Below, one piece after another: positions 31,347 through 36,954 of a stretch of 36,954 nucleotides of DNA. The notes under the pieces were generated by a model. It searched no databases. It saw only the letters and a program-made list of their open reading frames with translations, and was not told where the DNA came from. Position 1 is the stretch's first letter. Each line of letters begins with the position of its first letter. This DNA comes from Flavobacteriales bacterium UBA7690 (GTDB lineage: Bacteria; Bacteroidota; Bacteroidia; Flavobacteriales_F; PHOS-HE28). The stretch covers positions 18,290-55,243 of the forward strand of contig DLGQ01000074.1 of the NCBI GenBank assembly GCA_002482775.1. Reading direction: 5' to 3'. Both the position numbers and the translations under genes were made by a program.

Positions 31347-31511
31347 GGATTCTCCGCATTGCCACCAACGGGCCGCACGGTATGCGCCGTGGCTCTGCAT
31401 GGCGTTTACCGGTCGAGGCTTGCCGAAGGCCGGTGCAATTTGGCTTTTGGCAAGCCGGTGTTAGGCGGGGTCTTTTCGGTATTTGGTCGGTAAGCATCTA
31501 AAGCAAAAAGC
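31347..31511. repeat. Hairpin-rich intergenic region resembling an integron attC site
   Basis: This gene-free stretch holds two clear hairpins. CACGG and CCGTG (near 31377-31391) flank a 6-base loop. GGCTTGCC (31418-31425) and GGCAAGCC (31449-31456) are perfect arms, and the pairing extends inward imperfectly (AA/TT, GCC/GGC) to a short loop. The right arm runs into GGTGTTAGGCG, which contains GTTAGGC, a match to the integron core site GTTRRRY. A folded arm with mismatches ending in such a core, placed just behind an orphan gene, is the geometry of attC. The left partner (RYYYAAC) is only poorly matched, by CACCAAC, so this is suggestive only. Confidence 0.35.
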
Positions 31512-31760
31512 ATGAAGCACATCGTAGATACGACAGAGGTTGAAAGCGGGTGGATGGTCCTAAAGGGGCACGACCCGAACAGGCGAATGGTTAAGGCCAC
31601 GCTGGTCATCGGCGAGGAGCGCGTGTTCACCGAGAGCGAGGTGAAGGCTATGCTTGCGGACATCGGACATCACAGCATCGTATTCATTACCACGGGAGAG
31701 TTCCATAGGCACATCATCAGCACTGCCGAGAGGCACGGTGTTTTATTCGATCCCGCCTAA
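31512..31760 (+). CDS. Orphan protein of unknown function, cassette-like
   Basis: This 82-residue alpha/beta protein has strands at about 12-19, 27-34 and 55-60, a helix with SEVKAMLADIG, and a C-terminal helix ending FDPA. No family is recognised. It begins 46 bases after the GTTAGGC core-like sequence. Its own stop codon lies inside GCCTAAC, which matches the integron inverse core RYYYAAC. Both facts fit a captured gene cassette, but no second complete site is visible downstream. Confidence 0.55.
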   Translation: MKHIVDTTEVESGWMVLKGHDPNRRMVKATLVIGEERVFTESEVKAMLADIGHHSIVFITTGEFHRHIISTAERHGVLFDPA

Positions 31761-31820
31761 CTACTCGGTTGCCACAACCACCGTCCAACAATCGTAAACA
31801 AACGACAGCCTGTCGGCCCA

Positions 31821-31955
31821 ATGAGCTACACCACGAACGACCCCCAAGCCGAATACCAGCGCCGCAACCGCAGCCCCAACTGGTTGTTGATCATTGCCGC
31901 AGTGGTGTTCGCTGTGCTGATGATACAGGTGATCGACACGGTATTCAACGGCTAA
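31821..31955 (+). CDS. 44-residue single-span membrane micro-protein
   Basis: The reading frame encodes 44 residues: a polar, Arg-rich start (about residues 1-20, with QRRNRSPN) followed by one hydrophobic helix (WLLIIAAVVFAVLMIQVI, about 21-38) and a short tail DTVFNG. The positive-inside placement supports a real N-in membrane peptide. It is too short for most gene finders. It lies just upstream of the paired operator at 31971-32020. Possible roles are a membrane anchor or a small toxin-like peptide; neither is shown. Confidence 0.5.
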   Translation: MSYTTNDPQAEYQRRNRSPNWLLIIAAVVFAVLMIQVIDTVFNG

Positions 31956-31970
31956 CGTTCCATCACTTGC

Positions 31971-32020
31971 CGTAGTATAATAGTACTACGGTCGTGCGAA
32001 TGTAGTACTATTGTACCACA
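31971..32020. promoter_or_regulatory. Pair of oppositely oriented palindromic operators upstream of the PAPS-like operon
   Basis: GTAGTATAATAGTACTAC lies at 31972-31989, with matched flanks giving 7-base arms CGTAGTA and TACTACG. A second, inverted copy with two differences, GTAGTACTATTGTACCAC, lies at 32002-32019. Their centres are 30 bases apart, close to three helical turns. CTTG stands just before the first copy, as at the third copy at 33621. A fair match to the -7 box (TACTATTG, 32006-32013) lies in the second copy. The site is 16 bases upstream of the gene at 32036, so it probably controls the operon 32036-33604. Confidence 0.65.
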
Positions 32021-32035
32021 GTAAAGCACGCCACC

Positions 32036-32332
32036 ATGTTCTTCAACCCACGCTCCGATGAGAAGTCCCACCCGGTCAAGGCCATCCGCCGCACGTTCCA
32101 AGGCAAGGCCTGCCATCCCTGCCAGCGCCTTTCCTTCTGGCTGCACTGGCACGATCAGATCTTCGACATCCGTACCATCCGGTTGCAATACGGCCTGCCC
32201 AGCGAAACCGAAGCAGACTATGCCCTCACCAAGGACGAAGCCTTCAACGCGCACGTGGCACAACTGCGCAGGCTTGTGGGCCGCACCCCATTTGCTGAAG
32301 TGATCGCCAAGGCGGAACGCCAACCCGCGTAA
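32036..32332 (+). CDS. First gene of the operator-controlled operon, unknown function
   Basis: The protein has 98 residues. Its N-terminal half is basic and aromatic with a CHPCQR motif (residues 26-31) inside a strand-rich part (LSFWLHWHDQIFDIRTIRL). Its C-terminal half is a helical, acidic segment (ETEADYALTKDEAFNAHVAQL). The CxxC-like pair could bind a metal. No family is recognised. The leader is CACGCCACC-ATG, and the stop overlaps the PP-loop gene start (TAATG), so the two are translated together. Confidence 0.6.
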   Translation: MFFNPRSDEKSHPVKAIRRTFQGKACHPCQRLSFWLHWHDQIFDIRTIRLQYGLPSETEADYALTKDEAFNAHVAQLRRLVGRTPFAEVIAKAERQPA

Positions 32333-33303
32333 TGCACTACGATCACTACATCGTCAGCTTCAGCGGGGGCAAGGACAGCATGGCCTGTCTCTTGCACCTG
32401 CTGGAACTGGGTGTTCCACGCGATCGCATCGAACTGTGGCACATGCTGGTGGATGGTCGGGAGGATGGCCACTTCATGGACTGGCCTATTACCGAGAGCT
32501 ATTGCCGTGCTGTTGCTGCTCACTTCGGCCTGCCCATCTATATGAGTTGGAAGGTCGGCGGGTTCAAGCGCGAACTGCTGCGCAGCAACGAACCGACCGC
32601 TCCAACCAAGTTCGAACGCAACGATGGAACGGTCAGCACCATTGGCGGCAAAGGACCTAACGGTACGCGCGGGAAGTTTCCGCAGGTGAGTGCGGATCTA
32701 AAGGTGCGGTGGTGCAGTGCTTACCTGAAGATCGATGTGTGCGCCAAAGCGATCGCGAACCAAGAACGATTCAACGGCAAGCGCACCGTGATCGTCACCG
32801 GCGAGCGAGGTGAAGAAAGCCCAGGCCGCGCCAAGTATCACACGTACGAGCATGACCGATACACCCATCGCCCCGATGGAGAGCTGGCACGCCATGTAGA
32901 TCGCTGGCGCCCCGTCCGCGATTGGCCCGAGGCCGAAGTGTGGGCCATCATGCAGCGGTGGAAAGTGCGCCCACACCCAGCCTATCAACTCGGCTTCGGC
33001 CGGGTCAGTTGTGCGTTGTGCATATTCGGCAATGCCAACCAATGGGCCAGCGCCAGGTTGTTGGTTCCGCGCCAGTTCGTGCATGTTGCTCGACACGAAG
33101 AGGCCAGTGGCTACACCATCAAACGCCGCGGAACTGTGCGGGAACTTGCCGAAGCGGGCACGCCATACGATGCGATCAACGCGAACCGTGCGAACCGCCA
33201 GCTCGCGATGATGGTATCCACCACCACCTTCACCTTGCCCATTCCTATGGACCCATGGGAACTTCCAGCGGGTGCATACGGCGAAGCGTGTGGTCCAACT
33301 TAG
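32332..33303 (+). CDS. PP-loop ATPase, PAPS-reductase/DndC-like phage protein
   Basis: The protein has 323 residues. The PP-loop SGGKDS is at 11-16, after the strand YIVSF, and marks the ATP-pyrophosphatase superfamily that includes PAPS reductase, ATP sulphurylase-like proteins and DndC. Further conserved pieces are RWCSAYLK (126-133), TGERGEESPGRAK (156-168), and HPAYQLGFGRVSCALC (215-230). Cysteines 128, 137, 227 and 230 could hold an iron-sulphur cluster as in APS reductases and DndC. Phage members of this group are common and of unclear role; sulphur incorporation into DNA or a nucleotide is possible. No DndB, DndD or DndE partner is visible here. Confidence 0.8.
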   Translation: MHYDHYIVSFSGGKDSMACLLHLLELGVPRDRIELWHMLVDGREDGHFMDWPITESYCRAVAAHFGLPIYMSWKVGGFKRELLRSNEPTAPTKFERNDGTVSTIGGKGPNGTRGKFPQVSADLKVRWCSAYLKIDVCAKAIANQERFNGKRTVIVTGERGEESPGRAKYHTYEHDRYTHRPDGELARHVDRWRPVRDWPEAEVWAIMQRWKVRPHPAYQLGFGRVSCALCIFGNANQWASARLLVPRQFVHVARHEEASGYTIKRRGTVRELAEAGTPYDAINANRANRQLAMMVSTTTFTLPIPMDPWELPAGAYGEACGPT

Positions 33304-33331
33304 AATGATCCAACGATCCCCTGTTCAACAC

Positions 33332-33604
33332 ATGCCTACCCCTGCCACCACCACCGTTCCCCCCAGCCCTACCTTGGCGGGGATGGACAAGATCCACATC
33401 GGCCAGTTGGTCAGAAATACGCGCCTTGCCAAGGGCATCAGCTTCCGGGAACTGGGAGAGATCACCGGGCTCAGTACCCGGTCCATCCGCCAGATCGAAG
33501 ATGCGGAGAACAACTACGGTGTGGATACACTGGCCACGGTGTGTAAGGTCCTGGACCTGGAATTGACCGTGGTCGCGAAGGTGAAGAGAGTGACGAAACG
33601 TTAG
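33332..33604 (+). CDS. XRE-family regulator, HipB-like
   Basis: From the ATG at 33332 the protein has 90 residues; starts at 33305 or 33383 are also possible, the last giving exactly the folded domain. The HTH reads IHIGQLVRNTRLAKGISFRELGEITGLSTRSIRQIEDAENNYGVDTLATVCKVL in overlapping helices, with the recognition helix around STRSIRQIED, followed by a short strand DLELTVVAKVK and a basic end. This is the HipB/antitoxin-type XRE fold with a C-terminal strand for dimer pairing. No HipA-like kinase is nearby. It is last in its operon and lies 16 bases upstream of the third operator copy, so it is a good candidate to bind those operators and to repress itself. Confidence 0.8.
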   Translation: MPTPATTTVPPSPTLAGMDKIHIGQLVRNTRLAKGISFRELGEITGLSTRSIRQIEDAENNYGVDTLATVCKVLDLELTVVAKVKRVTKR

Positions 33605-33613
33605 GTGCAGGTC

Positions 33614-33643
33614 TTGCCATGTAGTATAATAGTACTACATTTG
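33614..33643 (+). promoter_or_regulatory. Bacteroidetes-type promoter with embedded palindromic operator
   Basis: TTG at 33614-33616 and TACATTTG at 33636-33643 are separated by exactly 19 bases, matching the Bacteroidetes housekeeping consensus (-33 TTG, -7 TAnnTTTG). The palindrome GTAGTATAATAGTACTAC (33621-33638), extended by matched flanks to 8-base arms ATGTAGTA/TACTACAT, occupies the spacer and overlaps the -7 box. A bound repressor would block polymerase directly. Transcription would start near 33650, giving a short leader to the gene at 33694. The 18-base core is identical to the copy at 31972-31989. Confidence 0.75.
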
Positions 33644-33693
33644 GAGGGTAATCAAAAGCGGAGTGCTACCGCGATAAACACAGCGCCAGTTCA

Positions 33694-34029
33694 ATGTCAG
33701 TGATCGAGAAAGTAAAGAAGGTGGCCCAGTCCAACAAGGATGGCTTCACCTTCGACCTCCGCGCCGAGCGGATGGTGGTGGACGGCATCGTTGCCGCGTA
33801 CCACGCTACCCAGAACAGCTTTGGTTTCGAGTGCCTGCCCACCGTGGTGGCCCACGCGCAAGCCAACGCTGGTGTGGTGGGTGGCTGGTTCAACACCGAA
33901 GATGCCCGCTTCTACTTCGATAGCGTGCGCATCTTCACCGACCTCTCCGAAGCGATCGCCTTCGGAATGTCGGAAGATCAGATCGCGATCTTCGACCTCA
34001 CCAACCTCAAAGAGATCAGGCTGAAGTAA
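33694..34029 (+). CDS. Conserved mobile-element protein of unknown function
   Basis: The 111-residue protein has the layout VKKVAQSNKDGFTFDLRAER, then GIVAAYHATQNSFG, then VVGGWFNTEDARFYFDSVRIF and FGMSEDQIAIFDLTNLKEIRL. I recognise this pattern from small proteins carried on Bacteroidetes mobile elements and phages, where no activity is known. The strands and conserved Trp/Phe/Asp residues suggest a compact alpha/beta fold. It is the first gene downstream of the operator-bearing promoter and is closed by a strong hairpin 9 bases after its stop, so it looks like a single-gene transcript under XRE control. Confidence 0.7.
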   Translation: MSVIEKVKKVAQSNKDGFTFDLRAERMVVDGIVAAYHATQNSFGFECLPTVVAHAQANAGVVGGWFNTEDARFYFDSVRIFTDLSEAIAFGMSEDQIAIFDLTNLKEIRLK

Positions 34030-34038
34030 CAAGGGAAA

Positions 34039-34061
34039 GGGGGCGGCGAAGGGCCGCCCCC
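34039..34061 (+). terminator. GC-rich hairpin, probable terminator
   Basis: Arms GGGGGCGGC (34039-34047) and GCCGCCCCC (34053-34061) are perfect complements around a 5-base loop GAAGG. No T tract follows, so it is not a textbook intrinsic terminator, but it closes the single-gene unit at 33694 and its stability is unusual in this window. The gene at 34084 starts 23 bases later behind a CACCATCACC leader. Confidence 0.6.
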
Positions 34062-34083
34062 GAACTCCCGCAACACCATCACC

Positions 34084-34314
34084 ATGGAACAGTACAAAGG
34101 ATATCAAGCCAGCATCTTCACCAAGCTCACATTGCTCAAGCGCACCGACATTCCACCGGCCGTTGTGGAAGGATGGATGCGCTTGCAATACGGCACGCTC
34201 GGGCACCTGGACCCGGTCACCTTCCACAAAGAGACATTGCTCGCGATCGATTGCCACGATGCCAACCCTGCCGAGAGCATCGAACTGGCCAAGTCCTTCG
34301 GCCTCATCAACTGA
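34084..34314 (+). CDS. Small unknown protein
   Basis: This helical 76-residue protein (QASIFTKLTLLKRTD; PAVVEGWMRLQYG; PAESIELAKSFGLIN) has no named motif. The leader ACACCATCACC-ATG is of the A/C-rich early-gene type. It is followed after 14 bases by a larger unknown gene with the same kind of leader. Confidence 0.55.
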   Translation: MEQYKGYQASIFTKLTLLKRTDIPPAVVEGWMRLQYGTLGHLDPVTFHKETLLAIDCHDANPAESIELAKSFGLIN

Positions 34315-34328
34315 ACAATACCATCACC

Positions 34329-35126
34329 ATGGAACTCACAGCACTCCCCATTAGCGACAAGGCCCGCGAACTCGTGGCCACGTCCATTGCCAACTACCAA
34401 CGCCACGCGCGGTTGCGCCTCAGTATCGACACGCTCGTGGGTCGAACACTATGGATCACCGCTCACCAGTACGAGGCAGCACCAGGTGGGAAGGTCCTCA
34501 CGGATACGGAGATCATGGACCGTGCCACCGAAGTGTTCGGGCCATTACAAGTGGAAGGCTTCGCGCCGATCATCTGCGTTTACACCCTGGCCGATGGCGA
34601 TCCTTCAAAGCCGGTGACCAAACACCGCAGCGGATCACACATCCACATCGACGGGAAGGTTGGTAGTGTGCTCCGCATTGCTCCACCGCGTGTGTTGTTC
34701 CATACGGCGAATGGGGAGCAGTTCTTCCTCATCAATGAAACGCCCGCAGCTGGTGCGAAATTCGATCAGCTTGCACACAAGGCCAAAGCATGGGTGGAGA
34801 GGGCGCCGTTCCGCGAGCTTGCTAGAGCGGCGAAGGAAGATGTAGCGCAACTTGAACGTGTGGCTGAAGCATCACAGGATTACATCTACCAGCAGATCGA
34901 AGCACTTCGTCCACACTTGGAAAAAGTAGGCCTTGATGCGAAGGACTACGATGCTTTGAAGGATGCGGACCGGATCACCCACACACACGCCCGCGGGTTG
35001 AACGGCGAGTTCTACAAGACCTACTCCATCGATGGTACCGTTGTGTGCCGTCTACACATTGACGCCATGCGCGTGATCGATGTGGAGGCTGCGCCGTTCA
35101 AACGTTTGGTAGAGGCCTTGAACTAG
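34329..35126 (+). CDS. Unknown protein with helical C-terminal half
   Basis: The protein has 265 residues from the ATG at 34329; a longer frame from 34173 crosses the previous gene. The N-terminal 140 residues are mixed alpha/beta with repeated strands (LWITAHQYEA; FAPIICVYTLAD; SGSHIHIDGKVGSVLRI). Residues 145-220 form a charged helical stretch (KAKAWVERAPFRELARAAKEDV...EASQDYIYQQIEAL), and the end returns to strands. I do not recognise a family. The leader is CCATCACC-ATG. Its codon use matches the early genes. Confidence 0.65.
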   Translation: MELTALPISDKARELVATSIANYQRHARLRLSIDTLVGRTLWITAHQYEAAPGGKVLTDTEIMDRATEVFGPLQVEGFAPIICVYTLADGDPSKPVTKHRSGSHIHIDGKVGSVLRIAPPRVLFHTANGEQFFLINETPAAGAKFDQLAHKAKAWVERAPFRELARAAKEDVAQLERVAEASQDYIYQQIEALRPHLEKVGLDAKDYDALKDADRITHTHARGLNGEFYKTYSIDGTVVCRLHIDAMRVIDVEAAPFKRLVEALN

Positions 35127-35158
35127 ACCGCCTGTCCCCGCCAACCGTAGCACTGCGT

Positions 35159-35172
35159 GGCACCTTCGTGCC
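35159..35172 (+). promoter_or_regulatory. Hairpin abutting a start codon
   Basis: GGCAC (35159-35163) and GTGCC (35168-35172) enclose a 4-base loop CTTC, and the second arm touches the ATG at 35173. A stem this close to the start would hide the initiation region and could regulate translation. It is short, so it may be chance. No Shine-Dalgarno sequence is present. Confidence 0.3.
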
Positions 35173-35694
35173 ATGCAGAAACTACCGATCTCCCAGTGGC
35201 TGCGAGACGAGTTGAACAAACTCGTGCAAGGCATCGCGAAAAAGTACGGCATCAAGGTCATCTTGCAGGGCCAGAACAACGGCTACGCGTTCGTGCGTTG
35301 CGGCCTTGCCGATGATGCCATGCCCATGGATCGCGCGGTGTTGGAGCAGCGCTGCACCGATGCGCTCGCACCATTGCGGCAAGAGAAGATCTTCCCGGTG
35401 ATCGTGGATACCCAGGACCCCGCGCAGTGGGAACCACGGTTCAAGCGCTACGCATGGACCGACAACAAGGGTGATGCCCGCAATGGGTTCCTGCACCTGG
35501 CACGGCCCCATGCCTTGTTCGTGACCGGCGAGAAGGATGCGGTGCGCATCGTGGCCACGGGCGAGCCCATCCCCAAAAGCATGGAGCGCACCTTGCTGGA
35601 GCGGCTGGCCACGTTCATCGCCAACGAAGGCAAGGAGACGCCGCAGGCGAAGGTCGCACGGCTCTACAAAGAGCAGCAGGCAGCTGCGAAATAG
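35173..35694 (+). CDS. Unknown protein, possible structural or DNA-associated role
   Basis: This basic 173-residue protein has an N-terminal helix (SQWLRDELNKLVQGIAKKYG), a strand-rich middle (KVILQGQNNGYAFVRCG; FPVIVDTQ) and a helical end (MERTLLERLATFIANEGKE). No named motif is visible. It is preceded directly by a small hairpin and followed by the double palindrome at 35695. Its neighbours give no functional clue. Confidence 0.6.
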   Translation: MQKLPISQWLRDELNKLVQGIAKKYGIKVILQGQNNGYAFVRCGLADDAMPMDRAVLEQRCTDALAPLRQEKIFPVIVDTQDPAQWEPRFKRYAWTDNKGDARNGFLHLARPHALFVTGEKDAVRIVATGEPIPKSMERTLLERLATFIANEGKETPQAKVARLYKEQQAAAK

Positions 35695-35820
35695 CTCCCT
35701 CACGCGGGTGCCCATGGACGCATGAACGCGAGGCGCGTACATGCACCATTCTCCCTTCGGGCACCCGCGTAAGGGAGGGCGCGGAGCGCACCGGACGAGG
35801 CGCCCGGCGCGCTCCGCGCC
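35695..35820. repeat. Double palindrome resembling a REP/REPIN-type element
   Basis: Two strong inverted repeats lie back to back right after the stop at 35692-35694. The first has arms of 19 bases at 35695-35713 and 35759-35777 that pair at 18 of 19 positions (CTCCCT-C/T-ACGCGGGTGCCC), with a 45-base loop. The second has perfect 12-base arms GGCGCGGAGCGC (35778-35789) and GCGCTCCGCGCC (35809-35820). The two stems touch with no gap. Adjacent GC palindromes in an intergenic space are typical of chromosomal REP/REPIN-like elements and of bidirectional terminators. No gene is visible in 35695-35892. Confidence 0.6.
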
Positions 35821-35892
35821 AGCTGCTTTTGCCAAGGTTCCGTTGTTAGTAAGTGGGGCAAACAACTCCGTGATGCTGTCCCTGAAAATGAC

Positions 35893-36090
35893 ATGTCGCG
35901 ATCCTACGTTCGTGGAATGGTACACCGCGAAGGATACCCCCGAACCTGCGCCTTGTGCAAGCAGGTGATCCACACGCCGAAGAGCCAGAAGCTGCACCCC
36001 TGTGGGCATCGCCGCGCACAGGCCGGCCCTGCTGACCGTAGCGTGCGCACCGCCGGCGATGCTACGCACCGGACATCATCAACCTCTTAA
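35893..36090 (+). CDS. Small putative zinc-ribbon protein
   Basis: The 65 residues contain CALC (19-22) and HPCGH (35-39), which together could make one zinc site, then a disordered Arg/Ala/Ser tail. The start is preceded by ATGAC-ATG rather than a clear ribosome site. It sits between the double palindrome and a membrane protein gene 10 bases downstream. It may be real or only a by-chance frame; the Cys/His layout is the main support. Confidence 0.4.
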   Translation: MSRSYVRGMVHREGYPRTCALCKQVIHTPKSQKLHPCGHRRAQAGPADRSVRTAGDATHRTSSTS

Positions 36091-36100
36091 CGCCAGCCCG

Positions 36101-36544
36101 ATGTTCGTTGCCGATCGCTTCCCTCCCAAGTACATCCCCGTTGTGGGCGATGGTGTGATCCTGCCCACCACCGGCACGCGCGCCATCGTGCGTGGCCTCA
36201 ACACCGATACGCATTTCGCCCGCGAGCACAACATGCCGGAGAAGGATGCGCCGCTGGTGAGCGCGCAGGTATCGCTGGCCAACGGTACGCTGGAGGATTG
36301 GACGCTGCATCGGTTCTACCGCGAGAGTTTCTTCCAGTACCTCTTCCGCCCCACCGGCATGGGTCGGTGGAAGTGGCCGGGAACCATCTGCTGGTACGTG
36401 ATCAGCCTCGCCATCTTCCTGGCCGGCCTGTTCGAACCCATCCCCGAAGTGGGCTGGCGGGTGGCCACGTGGTCATTCATGCCGCTGGTGTGGGCCACGG
36501 TGGTCTACATGCACTGGCGCCAATACACCCGCCGCACCGTATGA
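36101..36544 (+). CDS. Membrane protein of unknown function
   Basis: From the ATG at 36101 the protein has 147 residues; an upstream in-frame ATG at 36002 would overlap the previous gene. Residues 1-85 form a polar, beta-rich domain (YIPVVGDGVILPTTGTRAIVRG). Two membrane helices follow (about 92-107, TICWYVISLAIFLAGLF, and 118-135), and the end is basic, RQYTRRTV. No family is recognised. It overlaps the next gene by ATGA, and the pair may act as a membrane complex. Confidence 0.6.
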   Translation: MFVADRFPPKYIPVVGDGVILPTTGTRAIVRGLNTDTHFAREHNMPEKDAPLVSAQVSLANGTLEDWTLHRFYRESFFQYLFRPTGMGRWKWPGTICWYVISLAIFLAGLFEPIPEVGWRVATWSFMPLVWATVVYMHWRQYTRRTV

Positions 36545-36954
36545 ACGCGTTGATCCTTGCCCTTATCGCCGCAGTGTACTTCGCGCTGTTCGCGTACATC
36601 AGCGCACGCAACGAAGCCGCGCAGGTATACCAGCGCATAAGCATGGGCGACCGTACGGACCTGGACCATAGCACGCTCACGCTGGTGCGTTGTGTGTTGG
36701 TGGTGTTCTTCATCGCCGGCGCCCTGCTCTTCGCGCAACCCATGGACCCCATCCGAACGGTGCTACTGGCACTGGCGCTAGGTGTGCAGTCGTACGGCAT
36801 GTTCGCTCCGGTGCACCGCTACATCTTCAACCGCGAGTTCGCGCGCCATCCGTGCTACGTCAGCCCGGGCAACAAGTACGACACGTGGTTCATGCGTCGG
36901 GTCGTGCTGCCATGGCCGATGTACTTGCGCGAGAAGTACCTCTCCTACTACGAT
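36541..36954 (+). CDS. Membrane protein of unknown function, 3' end outside the window
   Basis: The frame starts with ATG overlapping the previous stop and stays open for 138 codons to the window edge. There is a membrane helix at the N-terminus (NALILALIAAVYFALFAYI), two more at about 50-66 and 70-88, and then a basic, aromatic segment APVHRYIFNREF...CYVSPGNKYDTWFMRR. The HRYxFN...YVSPGNxYD pattern seems familiar from Bacteroidetes phage proteins but I cannot name its function. No stop is seen, so the total length is unknown. Confidence 0.6.
   Translation, partial: MNALILALIAAVYFALFAYISARNEAAQVYQRISMGDRTDLDHSTLTLVRCVLVVFFIAGALLFAQPMDPIRTVLLALALGVQSYGMFAPVHRYIFNREFARHPCYVSPGNKYDTWFMRRVVLPWPMYLREKYLSYYD

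Noticed and set aside
31803..31815. CGACAG-C-CTGTCG small palindrome
   Set aside because: With a one-base loop it cannot form a stable hairpin, and it is not repeated elsewhere in the window.
1..36954. Integrase, tRNA genes, CRISPR arrays and attachment sites
   Set aside because: I looked for recombinase motifs, cloverleaf-like sequences and regular spaced repeats and found none. The temperate lifestyle is inferred only from the switch-like gene pair.

Overview
The window reads as part of the genome of a tailed phage (or prophage) of a GC-rich member of the Bacteroidetes, plausibly Flavobacteriales. The reasons are: structural proteins of types seen in Bacteroidetes prophages (a DUF6712-like connector, a DUF5675-like lysis protein, a DUF6633-like replication protein); a TraR/DksA protein with the degenerate single-cysteine finger of that phylum; almost no Shine-Dalgarno sequences, with short A/C-rich leaders ending in ACC-ATG instead; and one promoter that matches the Bacteroidetes consensus TTG-N19-TAnnTTTG exactly. 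No integrase, attachment site, terminase, major capsid gene, tRNA or CRISPR array is visible. The host assignment is inference.

Layout. 1-11561 (+): late genes packed end to end: portal-like protein (5' cut by the window), connector, a lysis block (holin, DUF5675-like lysin, second membrane protein), two unknown proteins, tail fibre, a small completion-like protein, the tail tape measure protein and a large tail/baseplate-like protein. 11562-11748: a repeat-rich convergent gap, probably a terminator zone. 11749-12680 (-): a putative secreted protein and a probable HTH repressor, divergent across a dyad-rich operator region from a small Cro-like gene (12830, +). This is the presumed lysis/lysogeny switch.

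13129-30904 (+): the early/middle region. It holds two adjacent DUF4406-like proteins, a DUF1376-like replication protein followed by a DUF6633-like protein, a HTH protein, two C5-cytosine methyltransferases, an HU-like protein, an HD-domain nucleotidase, a DksA-like protein, a fused SF2 helicase/beta-class DNA methyltransferase, a DnaJ-type zinc-finger protein, a Gp37/Gp68 (DUF5131) protein, and many small unknown genes in ATGA-overlapping chains.

30905-36954 (+): a looser region. It contains two orphan genes separated by an attC-like hairpin; a short operon (unknown gene, PP-loop PAPS-reductase-like protein, HipB-like XRE regulator) bracketed by three copies of a palindromic operator; several unknown genes; a strong GC hairpin; a double palindrome resembling a REP/REPIN-type element; and membrane proteins running off the right edge.

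How it fits together: the switch would choose between the late block and the early block. The early block replicates the genome and appears heavily equipped for DNA modification (two C5 methyltransferases, one helicase-methyltransferase fusion, a PP-loop sulphur-chemistry-like protein, a Gp37/68 protein) and nucleotide-pool handling (DUF4406 pair, HD nucleotidase), which would suit evasion of host restriction. The most distinctive regulatory signal is the GTAGTATAATAGTACTAC operator, which sits between the -33 and -7 elements of a promoter and next to the XRE gene that may encode its ligand.
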